Positions 1 through 7,538 of a DNA stretch of 27,687 nucleotides are shown here, piece by piece. Each line of letters begins with the position of its first letter. The stretch's first letter is position 1. The notes beneath the pieces are model-generated. The model saw nothing but the letters and a program-made list of their open reading frames with translations, did not search any database and was not told the origin of the DNA. The DNA is from JAGLSB01 sp023135955. GTDB lineage: Bacteria; Bacteroidota; Bacteroidia; Bacteroidales; GCA-2748055. The stretch is from assembly GCA_030673645.1 (NCBI GenBank), contig DAOVIO010000037.1, positions 1-27,687 of the forward strand, in the 5' to 3' direction. The position numbers were made by a program, and so were the translations under genes.

Positions 1-80
1 ATGGATCTTTCGGTTTCCTGCCAGAAGGGCTCGGAATCGACAAGTAATCCATCCATATCAAAAATTACAGCTTCAATCAT
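1..80 (-). CDS. HAD-superfamily hydrolase, N-terminal fragment (runs off the left edge)
   Basis: Only the first 26 codons are in the window. They read MIEAVIFDMDGLLVDSEPFW and continue past the edge. The DxDG(L)(L/V)DSE block is HAD motif I: the first Asp is the nucleophile that forms the aspartyl-phosphate, and the second is the acid/base. The IFDMDGLLxDSEPxW form is typical of the beta-phosphoglucomutase/YniC-HxpB group of small sugar-phosphate phosphatases, but the cap and motifs II-IV are missing, so the substrate cannot be stated. The ATG lies 8 bases after the thrA stop codon on the same strand, so the two are probably co-transcribed. Confidence 0.85.
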   Translation of the reverse strand, partial: MIEAVIFDMDGLLVDSEPFWQETERS

Positions 81-88
81 AAGTTTAT

Positions 89-2515
89 TTATACTTTAGC
101 AATCCTAATTACATCTGCAAAAATTCCGGCTGCAGTTACTTCTGCTCCGGCACCATATCCTTGGATCATCAAGGGGTCATCTTTATACCTCTCAGTGGTG
201 ATGAGAACAATATTATTGCTGGCTTCGAGTCGGTGAGCAGCATGATTGTCATCTAGTTCCAATAGTTCAACCGAGCCCTTGCCATTCTTCAAACTGGCTA
301 CAAATCGCCATTTCTTGTTTAGTTTAAGTAAGGACCTTCTTTTTTCTTCAAATTTATCATTCAATTTCTCAATTTCAGTCCAGAAAGTATCTATATTACC
401 AACAAAACATGATTCTGGAAGGAAAGGTATTAAATTAACATCTTTTTCCTCTATATGATATCCTGATTCTCTGCTAAGAATTAAAAGTTTGCGCATAACA
501 TCTTTTCCACTTAGATCAATTCTAGGATCAGGTTCTGAGAATCCTTTTTCCTGTGCTAATTTGACGGCCTCACTTAAACTAATTTCTTCAGATAAGGTAT
601 TGAAAATGAAATTAAGAGTACCAGAAAGAACTGCTTCCAGACCTACAACTTTATCACCGCTTTTAATTAGATCGTTAATGGTACTTATAATTGGCAGACC
701 TGCTCCAACATTGGTTTCAAATAAAAATCGGACTCCCTTTTCTTTGGCTTTTTGAACTAGTCTCTCATATTGAGAATAATCGGATGAACATGCGATCTTA
801 TTAGCAGTAACGATTGATGCATATTGATCAAATACTTGTTCATAAATCGCTGCAATATCTTCACTGGCTGTACAATCTACAAAAACTGAGTTTCTAAAGT
901 TTAGCTCCTTTATTTGGTTTATAAAGCTATTTATGTCTGCCTTTTCTGCATTGTCTAAATCACCGAGACAATTATCCAGATTTATTCCATCTTTATTGAT
1001 CAACATTTTTCTGGAATTGCTTAGGCCCACAAGTTTTAAATTGAGGTTGAGCACTTCCAGAAGCTTTCTTTTTTGGGTTTGCATCTGATCTAGTAAATTC
1101 CTCCCGACAGTTCCTGTACCAACAAAATATATATGAAGATCTTTTATGTGACTAAGAAAGAATCCTTCATGAATTGAATTCAGTGCTTTTCTAAGTTCGG
1201 AATTTTTTATTACTACTGAAATATTAAGCTCTGAAGAACCCTGAGCAGTAGCAATTACTGAAATACCATTTTTTCCCAGCGAGGAAAATAGATTTGCTGA
1301 AATTCCAGGAGTATTTTTCATTTTTTCACCAACGATGGCAATAATGGAAAGCCCCATTTCAATATTTAAATCTATGATTTTTTTAATTTCTATCTCTAAT
1401 TGAAATTCATTTCTAATGGCTTTTTCTGCTTTTCCAGAGTCTTCCGGACTTACAGCAAAGCTTATTGAGAATTCAGAAGAGGCTTGGGTAATAAGAATAA
1501 TATTGATGTTTTCCTTAGCCAGAGCAGAAAACAATCTCATTGAAGTCCCTGTAGTTCCTGGCAAACCACTTCCCTGAAGACTAATTAGATCGATTTGATC
1601 TATTGAGGATATCCCTTTAATCAGGCTACCTGAAACATTCCCTCCTTTTCTGCTAATGAGAGTGCCCTTTGCATCAGGATTAAATGTATTCTTTATTTTT
1701 ATGGGAATATCTTTCTTATAAGCTGGATGAAGGGTAGGAGTGTAAAGGACTTTTGCTCCAAAATGCGATAATTCAAGAGCTTCAGAATAGCTTAGGTCGT
1801 CAATAACATATGCTTTACTGACTTTTCTTGGATCGGCAGTCATAAATCCATCCACATCTGTCCAGATTTCCAAAACTTCTGCATCTAAAGCTGCTGCAAT
1901 TATTGCTGCAGTATAATCTGATCCACCCCTGCCAAGAGTAGTTATCTGACCTTTCTTGTTAGCTGCAATAAATCCTGGAATAACTGATATTCCTGAGAAA
2001 TTCTTAAATGTTTTTTCTATATTTTTATTCGTAAGCTCAAAATTTACTTGTGCATTACCGTGTTTGCTATTAGTACTGATACAATGCCTCATATCAATAC
2101 AACTGGCACTTTCAAATGCATTAGCTATGATAAACGAGGAAAGCCTCTCACCAAAACTTAATAAATGATCTTTGGTTTTAAGAGTGAGATCTCCAACAAG
2201 AAAGACCCCATATAAAAGATCGTTCATTTCCTCTATGAGTCTGTTGGTATATTGGATTATTGGAGTCTTTTTAGATTTTGGTATTAATTTATCTATTGAC
2301 TCTAAATGTCTATGCCTTATATTCTCCACTTCACTCTTATAGCTATCCAGACCTTGTACTGCTTCTTCGCTAATTTTAAGAATAAGGTCAGTAATTCCCT
2401 TAAATGCGGAAACAACAACAACAGTTTCAACTTCTTGTTTATTAACTATATCAATTACCTGTTTTATCGCCTCGGGTGAACCTACCGAGCTTCCTCCAAA
2501 TTTTAAGACTTTCAT
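89..2515 (-). CDS. thrA: Bifunctional aspartokinase / homoserine dehydrogenase
   Basis: Predicted to catalyse the first and third steps of the aspartate pathway: aspartate to aspartyl phosphate, and aspartate semialdehyde to homoserine (toward threonine and methionine). The 808-residue protein starts MKVLKFGGSSVG, the kinase nucleotide motif. Next come GRGGSDYTA in the kinase core and tandem ACT-type regulatory segments (around QGSGLPGTTGTSMRLFSALA and VGEKMKNTPGISANLFSSLG). Then comes the NAD(P)-binding motif FVGTGTVGRNLLDQ of the dehydrogenase, with ANKIA and GGTLNFIF-like (SGTLNFIF) segments. Length matches the family (about 810-820). The frame is open 38 codons further to a GTG at 2629, but that extension translates through the fabD terminator and has no family match, so ATG 2515 is chosen. 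The ACT region suggests feedback control by threonine. No thrB or thrC follows within the window; a HAD phosphatase does. Confidence 0.96.
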   Translation of the reverse strand: MKVLKFGGSSVGSPEAIKQVIDIVNKQEVETVVVVSAFKGITDLILKISEEAVQGLDSYKSEVENIRHRHLESIDKLIPKSKKTPIIQYTNRLIEEMNDLLYGVFLVGDLTLKTKDHLLSFGERLSSFIIANAFESASCIDMRHCISTNSKHGNAQVNFELTNKNIEKTFKNFSGISVIPGFIAANKKGQITTLGRGGSDYTAAIIAAALDAEVLEIWTDVDGFMTADPRKVSKAYVIDDLSYSEALELSHFGAKVLYTPTLHPAYKKDIPIKIKNTFNPDAKGTLISRKGGNVSGSLIKGISSIDQIDLISLQGSGLPGTTGTSMRLFSALAKENINIILITQASSEFSISFAVSPEDSGKAEKAIRNEFQLEIEIKKIIDLNIEMGLSIIAIVGEKMKNTPGISANLFSSLGKNGISVIATAQGSSELNISVVIKNSELRKALNSIHEGFFLSHIKDLHIYFVGTGTVGRNLLDQMQTQKRKLLEVLNLNLKLVGLSNSRKMLINKDGINLDNCLGDLDNAEKADINSFINQIKELNFRNSVFVDCTASEDIAAIYEQVFDQYASIVTANKIACSSDYSQYERLVQKAKEKGVRFLFETNVGAGLPIISTINDLIKSGDKVVGLEAVLSGTLNFIFNTLSEEISLSEAVKLAQEKGFSEPDPRIDLSGKDVMRKLLILSRESGYHIEEKDVNLIPFLPESCFVGNIDTFWTEIEKLNDKFEEKRRSLLKLNKKWRFVASLKNGKGSVELLELDDNHAAHRLEASNNIVLITTERYKDDPLMIQGYGAGAEVTAAGIFADVIRIAKV

Positions 2516-2581
2516 ATCATATTGTTTTATTATCCCTTTCAATTTCTGTACAGATTTTGAGGTTGAAATGGATGATGCATA

Positions 2582-2605
2582 TAAAAAAAGGGGCAAAAGC
2601 CCCTT
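2582..2605 (-). terminator. Intrinsic terminator after fabD
   Basis: On the minus strand: a 7-bp perfect stem AAGGGGC / GCCCCTT with a TTTT loop, followed directly by a run of T residues. It lies 24 bases after the fabD stop codon and about 70 bases before the chosen thrA start, so it should end fabD transcription. A role as a leader attenuator for thrA is possible, but no threonine/isoleucine-rich leader peptide is visible. Confidence 0.85.
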
Positions 2606-2628
2606 AAAAATATTTAATGAGGCAGACA

Positions 2629-3504
2629 CTATACACCACTGGTTGTCATAGTTCTGTCTAGTTTTTTAATTAATCCCTGCAAAACACTTCCAGGACCCAA
2701 TTCGGTAAATGAACTTGCGCCATCATTAATCATGTTCTTAACGGTTTGTGTCCATCGGACAGGACAAGTAAGCTGACTAACAAGGTTTTTACGGATTACT
2801 GCTGGATCTGATGCTGGCATTGCATTTACATTTTGGTAAACCGGACAAGTAGGATTGCTGAATGGAGCATCTTCAATTGCCTTTGCAAGTTCCTGTCGTG
2901 CAGGTTCCATTAGGGGTGAATGAAAGGCTCCACCTACAGAAAGTTTTAAACATCTTCTGGCTCCGGCAGCATTAAGCTTATCAATTGCCAGATCGATACC
3001 TTTGAATGAACCTGAGATGACAACCTGCCCCGGACTATTATAATTTGCAGGGACAACTATCTCGTCAACTTCCTTACAGGCTTTTTCTACTACTTTATCA
3101 TCAAGCCCTAGTATTGCAGCCATAGTAGAAGGTTCTATCTCACAAGCTTTTTGCATAGCCATTGCCCTTTTTGTCACAAGTGTAAGTCCGTCCTCAAAAT
3201 TTAAAGTGCCATTTGCAACAAGTGCAGAAAATTCGCCTAAGGAATGACCAGCAACCATTTCAGGTTCGAAATTATCTCCAAGACTTTTAGCAAGAATAAC
3301 AGAATGCAAAAAAATTGCCGGTTGGGTTACTTTTGTCTGCCTGAGGTCTTCATCGGTACCTGAAAACATTAAATCGGTAATTCTAAATCCTAATATCTCA
3401 TTTGCTTTCTCAAACATGGCTTTTAAATCTGCACTTTTATCGTACAAATCTTTACCCATACCTACAAATTGTGCCCCTTGACCTGGAAAAACAAATGCCT
3501 TCAT
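2629..3504 (-). CDS. fabD: Malonyl-CoA:ACP transacylase
   Basis: Transfers malonyl groups from CoA to acyl carrier protein to feed type II fatty-acid synthesis in the cytoplasm. The 291-residue protein begins MKAFVFPGQGAQ (the usual N-terminal PGQGxQ motif). It carries the nucleophile elbow GHSLGE with Ser88, Arg113 in TKRAMAMQ, and the catalytic His195 in GGAFHSPLM. A GPGSVLQGLIK C-terminal motif completes a full-length family member. ATG 3504 is the only good start. No other fab genes are adjacent. It is transcribed alone, with a perfect TAnnTTTG promoter element just upstream and a terminator just downstream. Confidence 0.97.
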   Translation of the reverse strand: MKAFVFPGQGAQFVGMGKDLYDKSADLKAMFEKANEILGFRITDLMFSGTDEDLRQTKVTQPAIFLHSVILAKSLGDNFEPEMVAGHSLGEFSALVANGTLNFEDGLTLVTKRAMAMQKACEIEPSTMAAILGLDDKVVEKACKEVDEIVVPANYNSPGQVVISGSFKGIDLAIDKLNAAGARRCLKLSVGGAFHSPLMEPARQELAKAIEDAPFSNPTCPVYQNVNAMPASDPAVIRKNLVSQLTCPVRWTQTVKNMINDGASSFTELGPGSVLQGLIKKLDRTMTTSGV

Positions 3505-3521
3505 GATTCTTTTTTATTTTA

Positions 3522-3529
3522 CAAAAGTA
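3522..3529 (-). promoter_or_regulatory. Candidate fabD promoter, -7 element
   Basis: Minus strand reads TACTTTTG, an 8/8 match to the Bacteroidota -7 consensus TAnnTTTG, starting 18 bases before the fabD ATG. No convincing TTTG -33 element is seen upstream. A match this good is expected by chance roughly once per 1.5 kb per strand in DNA this AT-rich, so position is the main support. Confidence 0.4.
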
Positions 3530-3615
3530 GTTGAATAAATATAAATAATTCAGAAAATTAAATAAATATTACCTGAAATGTAATAAATAGGGGGTCAAAT
3601 CATAAAAAATGAAAG

Positions 3616-4254
3616 TTAAGATAGCTTTGAGCTTATCAATTGAATAAATTCTTCCCTGGTTGTCGCTTTATTTAAAAATTCTCCGGTAAATGCTGAGGTA
3701 GTAGTTATAGAATTTTGTTTTTGTATACCTCTCATAATCATACACAAGTGTTTAGCTTCAATTACAACAGCCACACCAAGCGGATTTAGAGTTTCCTGAA
3801 TAACATCTCTAATCTGAACAGTCAATCTTTCCTGTACCTGCAGTCTGCGTGAGAAAGCTTCAGCAACACGTGCAAGTTTACTAAGTCCTGTAATATATCC
3901 ATTAGGAATGTAGGCAATATGAGCTTTCCCGAAAAAAGGAATCATGTGATGTTCACAGAGAGAATAAATCTCAATATCTTTTACAATCACCATTTGCTGA
4001 TATTCTTCTTTGAACATCGCTGACTTAAGAATTTCAGCTGGGTCGACTCCATAGCCATTTGTTAGAAATTGAATAGCTTTTGCAACTCTTTCAGGAGTTT
4101 TTAGAAGCCCTTCTCTGTCTTTATCCTCACCGATAAGGTCCAAAACTTCACTATAATTATTAGCAAGCTTTATAGTTGACTCATCATCAAACCGTTCAAT
4201 TTTTTCATATCCATTACTATCCCCGTTTCTGGGTTCTTTTGTTTCAAAATTCAT
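3616..4254 (-). CDS. folE: GTP cyclohydrolase I
   Basis: Converts GTP to 7,8-dihydroneopterin triphosphate, entry point of folate, queuosine and biopterin-type synthesis. The 212-residue protein has an N-terminal tail of about 30 charged residues, then the family core. The zinc ligands are visible as Cys100 and His103 in SLCEHHMIPFFGKAHIAYIP and Cys171 in KHLCMIMRGI, followed by QNSITTTSAFTGEF. All catalytic-core motifs are present. The gene starts 14 bases after the stop of the pterin synthase homologue on the same strand, so the two form a likely operon, which makes a shared pterin product more likely than folate alone. Confidence 0.96.
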   Translation of the reverse strand: MNFETKEPRNGDSNGYEKIERFDDESTIKLANNYSEVLDLIGEDKDREGLLKTPERVAKAIQFLTNGYGVDPAEILKSAMFKEEYQQMVIVKDIEIYSLCEHHMIPFFGKAHIAYIPNGYITGLSKLARVAEAFSRRLQVQERLTVQIRDVIQETLNPLGVAVVIEAKHLCMIMRGIQKQNSITTTSAFTGEFLNKATTREEFIQLISSKLS

Positions 4255-4268
4255 CTTACTGCATTTTA

Positions 4269-4679
4269 TTATCCAAAATATTCTACAAAATTATTTTCTG
4301 TCTCGTGAATTTTTACAGAATGTAATTCGATACCCAAAGCATTTATATATGGATAGAGCACATTCCAAATTCCTATTGCAAGATTCTCGGTCGAAATTTT
4401 TTGTCCTTTTAGAAACTCAACTTCCAGATTAAGATTTTTATGATCAACTTTTGAAATAATATTTTCCCTGATAATCCCTGATAATTCTTTTAAATCACAG
4501 AGATAACCTAATTCTGGGTTAACCTCACCTTTAACCGTAATCCACATCACATAATTATGACCATGCCACTTAGGATTTGCACAAGCACCGTATACTTCTT
4601 CATTTTTCTGATTGTCCCAATTATCATTATAAAGCCTGTGTGCTGCACTAAATCTTTCGCGTCGTGTAATATAGATCAT
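4269..4679 (-). CDS. 6-pyruvoyl-tetrahydropterin synthase family enzyme (PTPS/QueD)
   Basis: Acts on 7,8-dihydroneopterin triphosphate, the FolE product. In the 136-residue protein the zinc histidines are His14 (FSAAHRL), His39 and His41 (WHGHNY). The catalytic Cys33 lies in GACANPKWHGH, Asp79-His80 in KVDHKNL, and Glu126 in HETENN. The Cys-to-His spacing is CxxxxxHGH, as in animal 6-pyruvoyl-tetrahydropterin synthase, rather than the CxxxHGH usual for QueD; six of the key positions keep a constant offset of 9 from the rat enzyme as I recall its numbering. This favours a tetrahydropterin product over the queuosine precursor, but family members are promiscuous. First gene of a two-gene operon with folE. 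Confidence 0.88.
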   Translation of the reverse strand: MIYITRRERFSAAHRLYNDNWDNQKNEEVYGACANPKWHGHNYVMWITVKGEVNPELGYLCDLKELSGIIRENIISKVDHKNLNLEVEFLKGQKISTENLAIGIWNVLYPYINALGIELHSVKIHETENNFVEYFG

Positions 4680-4736
4680 AATTATTATCTTCGCTTTTTA
4701 TGTCGAAATTTCTTACAAAGAAAAGCTTTTATATAA

Positions 4737-4744
4737 TAATTTTG
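4737..4744 (+). promoter_or_regulatory. Candidate mqnB promoter, -7 element
   Basis: TAATTTTG, 8/8 match to the Bacteroidota TAnnTTTG element, about 58 bases before the mqnB ATG, in the divergent gap between the pterin operon and mqnBD. No clear -33 TTTG. Confidence 0.4.
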
Positions 4745-4802
4745 AACGATATTCGTAAAAAACAAGAATTTAATGCCTAAAGGCTGATTTAAAGTATTGA
4801 AA

Positions 4803-5486
4803 ATGAAGATTCTAATTTTTATGAGCTCATTACTGGAAATGAAAGGGATTTTATCTTCTTTTCATGAAGACATTGATGAAAGTCAAAGATTATTTTCAAA
4901 AAACATTGGTTCACATATCATAGATTTCTACCATTCAGATCCGGGAATATTCAGTCTTAGTTATTATCTTACCCGACGATTGCAAGAGGTAGATTATGAC
5001 CTTGTTATAAATGCCGGGATTGCTGGAAGCTTTAATGAAAAATTATCAAAGGGAACTGTTGTACAGGTAGGGAGTGATTGCTTTGCAGATATTGGTGTTG
5101 AAGAAAACGGGATCTTTAAAGACTTATTCAATATGGGTCTGATTGATTCTAATAGTTTTCCTTTTCGGGCTGGGAATTTACATGAAGATGCTGGAACTTT
5201 CGCAACTGTGCTTTCTGAACTTCCAAGGGTTGAATCTGTTACTGTTAATAGAATCATTTCTGACACAGAATCTATGAGGAAATTTAAAGAAGCTTATCAA
5301 CCTGATATTGAAACTATGGAAGGTGCCGCATTTTTTTATGTCTGTCTCATGGAGAGAAAGAAGTGTATTCAGCTGAGGTCAGTTTCAAATTTTGTAGGAG
5401 AAAGGGATAAGAATAAATGGGATATAAAAGGGAGCCTGACCGCCTTGGGTGAACAAATAAATATATTATTGAATGACTTACAGTAA
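4803..5486 (+). CDS. mqnB: Futalosine hydrolase
   Basis: Hydrolyses futalosine to dehypoxanthine futalosine and hypoxanthine in the futalosine route to menaquinone. The 227-residue protein is a nucleoside-phosphorylase-fold member: NAGIAGSF in the N-terminal half, a TVNRIISDT segment, and ETMEGAAFFYVC near the C-terminus, where the Met-Glu pair of the family binds the ribose. ATG 4803 is preferred over an in-frame TTG two codons upstream. The end overlaps mqnD by 14 bases, which supports the pathway assignment and translational coupling. mqnA, mqnC and mqnE are not in the window. Confidence 0.92.
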   Translation: MKILIFMSSLLEMKGILSSFHEDIDESQRLFSKNIGSHIIDFYHSDPGIFSLSYYLTRRLQEVDYDLVINAGIAGSFNEKLSKGTVVQVGSDCFADIGVEENGIFKDLFNMGLIDSNSFPFRAGNLHEDAGTFATVLSELPRVESVTVNRIISDTESMRKFKEAYQPDIETMEGAAFFYVCLMERKKCIQLRSVSNFVGERDKNKWDIKGSLTALGEQINILLNDLQ

Positions 5487-6312
5487 GCTCAATATTGCTT
5501 TTTCTACTTGTCCTAACGACACATTTATGTTCGATGCTCTGGTTAACAGGAGATTGAAATCACTTAATTTTTCTGTTGAAGTGCAATTGGCAGATATCGA
5601 AGAGTTGAATAGATTGACAATGGCAGGAGAGCCCGATATTTCTAAGGTTTCTTATGCCGCTTATCCTGCAATTTCAGATAAATATCAGTTATTAAGTGCC
5701 GGAAGTGCACTTGGTTATAAGAATGGACCCTTAATTATCAGTAAAAGAAAAATTTATTCTGATGAATTAGTGGATGTTAAGATGGCCATTCCTGGAAAAA
5801 TGACTACGGCAAATTTTCTGTTGTCTATTCTTTTTCCGGAAGTGAAAAATAAATCTGAATATCTTTTCTCCGATATTGAAGAAGCAGTGCTAAGTAATGA
5901 GATAGATGCAGGTCTGGTTATTCATGAAACGCGTTTTATTTATAAGAACAAAGGACTCAAACTAGTAAGTGATTTAGGAGAACTATGGGAGGAAAAATTT
6001 AATCTGCCAATACCTTTAGGTGGAATAGTAGTGAAAAGAGATTTTCCTGAAGAGGTCAAACTTGATATTCAAAAAACCATATCGGAAAGCATACAATTTG
6101 CTTTTAATAATAGAAATGCATCACTACAATATATCAAGGAATACGCTCAGGAACTCGACAATAAAGTGATTAATCAGCATATTGATTTATACGTGAATGA
6201 TTTCTCTGTTGATCTTGGGGAAGAAGGGCGGAAAGCTGTAGAGTTATTATTTTCGAAAGGAGAAAAGGCCGGATTATTTGAGTTAAAGAACAAAAGTATA
6301 TTTGTTGGGTGA
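5473..6312 (+). CDS. mqnD: 1,4-dihydroxy-6-naphthoate synthase
   Basis: Converts cyclic dehypoxanthine futalosine to 1,4-dihydroxy-6-naphthoate, a menaquinone precursor. The 279-residue protein has a periplasmic-binding-protein-like fold and begins with the family signature IAFSTCPNDTFMFDAL. It continues with DISKVSYAAYP and the SAGSALGYKNGPL segment, and DAGLVIHETRF in the second lobe. Full length. Its ATG lies inside the end of mqnB, so expression is likely coupled. The following 200 bases hold repeats rather than a gene. Confidence 0.95.
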   Translation: MTYSKLNIAFSTCPNDTFMFDALVNRRLKSLNFSVEVQLADIEELNRLTMAGEPDISKVSYAAYPAISDKYQLLSAGSALGYKNGPLIISKRKIYSDELVDVKMAIPGKMTTANFLLSILFPEVKNKSEYLFSDIEEAVLSNEIDAGLVIHETRFIYKNKGLKLVSDLGELWEEKFNLPIPLGGIVVKRDFPEEVKLDIQKTISESIQFAFNNRNASLQYIKEYAQELDNKVINQHIDLYVNDFSVDLGEEGRKAVELLFSKGEKAGLFELKNKSIFVG

Positions 6313-6314
6313 GA

Positions 6315-6446
6315 GTTGCTGGTTACATGGAAGAATCTCATAAACCAGTAACCAGCAACCAGTCCAGTGTGCGGGCAAAAAAGCCGCAATTTTAAATTGA
6401 AAATACACAGTATCATGTTATATAGTAGCAACCAGTAACCAGCAAC
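6315..6446. repeat. Intergenic inverted and direct repeats built on GTAACCAGCAAC
   Basis: GTTGCTGGTTAC (6315-6326) is the exact reverse complement of GTAACCAGCAAC at 6348-6359 (21-base loop), and a second copy of the latter lies at 6435-6446. The two direct copies share the longer core CAGTAACCAGCAAC (6346-6359 and 6433-6446). The left arm could pair with either right arm. The region between mqnD and hldD otherwise contains no credible ORF. The repeat could be a transcript-end or processing structure or a dispersed intergenic repeat. Confidence 0.75.
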
Positions 6447-6512
6447 TTTCCATAACCACAAAAAAACTCGCAACATAGGCAAGTCTGACAATAATCGATA
6501 AAAATCAAAAGA

Positions 6513-7472
6513 ATGATAATAATAACAGGAGCAGCAGGGTTTATTGGAAGTAATATGCTCGAAAGATTAAATGAGGCTAATTATAAGGATATAGTTCTTG
6601 TAGATGATTTTACCAGGCTGGAAAAGGAAAGGAATTATACTGATAAAATATATTCGAAGAAAGTTGATCGATCTGATTTCATCTCCTGGTTGGATGAGAA
6701 CCACAAACTTGTACAGTTTATTATTCACCTGGGTGCTAGAACCGATACCGCAGAATTCAATAAGGTCATATTTGATGAACTGAATCTGGGATATTCAAAG
6801 ATGATATGGGAGAGCTCGGTGAAATATGGTTTGCCGCTCATTTATGCTTCCTCAGCAGCTACATATGGTGCCGGGGAATTAGGATATGATGATAATGAAG
6901 AAATTATTCCTGATCTGAAACCCCTGAATCCTTATGGAGAATCGAAAAATGATTTTGATAAATGGGTATTGCAACAAGAAAGAAAACCCTTTTTCTGGGC
7001 AGGATTAAAATTCTTCAATGTTTATGGATCAAATGAATATCATAAAGGAAGAATGGCTTCTGTTGTATTTCAGGCTTATAATCAGATTCTGGCTACAGGC
7101 GGAATGAAGCTTTTCAGATCTCATCATCCCGATTTTAAGGATGGTGAGCAATTAAGGGATTTCGTTTATGTAAAAGATGTAACGGATGTTATTTTGTATT
7201 TGATGGAAAACAGGCCAAAATCCGGAATTTTCAACCTTGGAACCGGGAAAGCTGAATCCTTTTTGGAATTAGTCAGGCAGACATTCAAAGCAATGGGAGT
7301 AAAGGAGAACATAAGTTTCATAGATACCCCGGAAGACATCAGGGATAAATACCAATATTTTACTGAGGCAAATATGGGTAAGTTGCGATCAGTAGGCTAC
7401 ACGAAGTCTTTCAGGCCATTGGCGGAGGGGGTTCCTGATTATGTTGGAAAGTATTTGAGGAAGAATTCTTAA
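6513..7472 (+). CDS. hldD: ADP-L-glycero-D-manno-heptose 6-epimerase
   Basis: Epimerises ADP-D-glycero-D-manno-heptose to the L-glycero form, the heptose donor for the LPS inner core. The 319-residue short-chain dehydrogenase/reductase-type protein starts MIIITGAAGFIGSNM (NAD(P)-binding GxxGxxG). It has HLGARTDT, YASSAATYG, and the catalytic Tyr141-x3-Lys145 in NPYGESK. The family stretches FFNVYGSNEYHKGRMASVV and LRDFVYVKDV are clear. Length matches RfaD/HldD. It appears to be a single-gene unit; no other LPS genes are in the window. Confidence 0.95.
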   Translation: MIIITGAAGFIGSNMLERLNEANYKDIVLVDDFTRLEKERNYTDKIYSKKVDRSDFISWLDENHKLVQFIIHLGARTDTAEFNKVIFDELNLGYSKMIWESSVKYGLPLIYASSAATYGAGELGYDDNEEIIPDLKPLNPYGESKNDFDKWVLQQERKPFFWAGLKFFNVYGSNEYHKGRMASVVFQAYNQILATGGMKLFRSHHPDFKDGEQLRDFVYVKDVTDVILYLMENRPKSGIFNLGTGKAESFLELVRQTFKAMGVKENISFIDTPEDIRDKYQYFTEANMGKLRSVGYTKSFRPLAEGVPDYVGKYLRKNS

Positions 7473-7538
7473 TCGGATTTCTGGTTCAAGGAATTAAAAA
7501 ATATAAAATTACAATTGTCCAATATTTGAATGCTTTCA

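Noticed and set aside
2582..2605. Hairpin before thrA considered as a threonine attenuator
   Set aside because: No Thr/Ile-rich leader peptide is visible, and the position right after fabD fits a simple terminator better.
2516..2629. 38-codon N-terminal extension of thrA from a GTG at 2629
   Set aside because: It reads through the fabD terminator hairpin, and the aspartokinase family begins at MKVLKFGGSSVG, so it is non-coding.
6174..6491. 105-codon minus-strand ORF over the end of mqnD and the following gap
   Set aside because: It lies antisense to mqnD and the repeat region, has a low-complexity hydrophobic product, and no family features.
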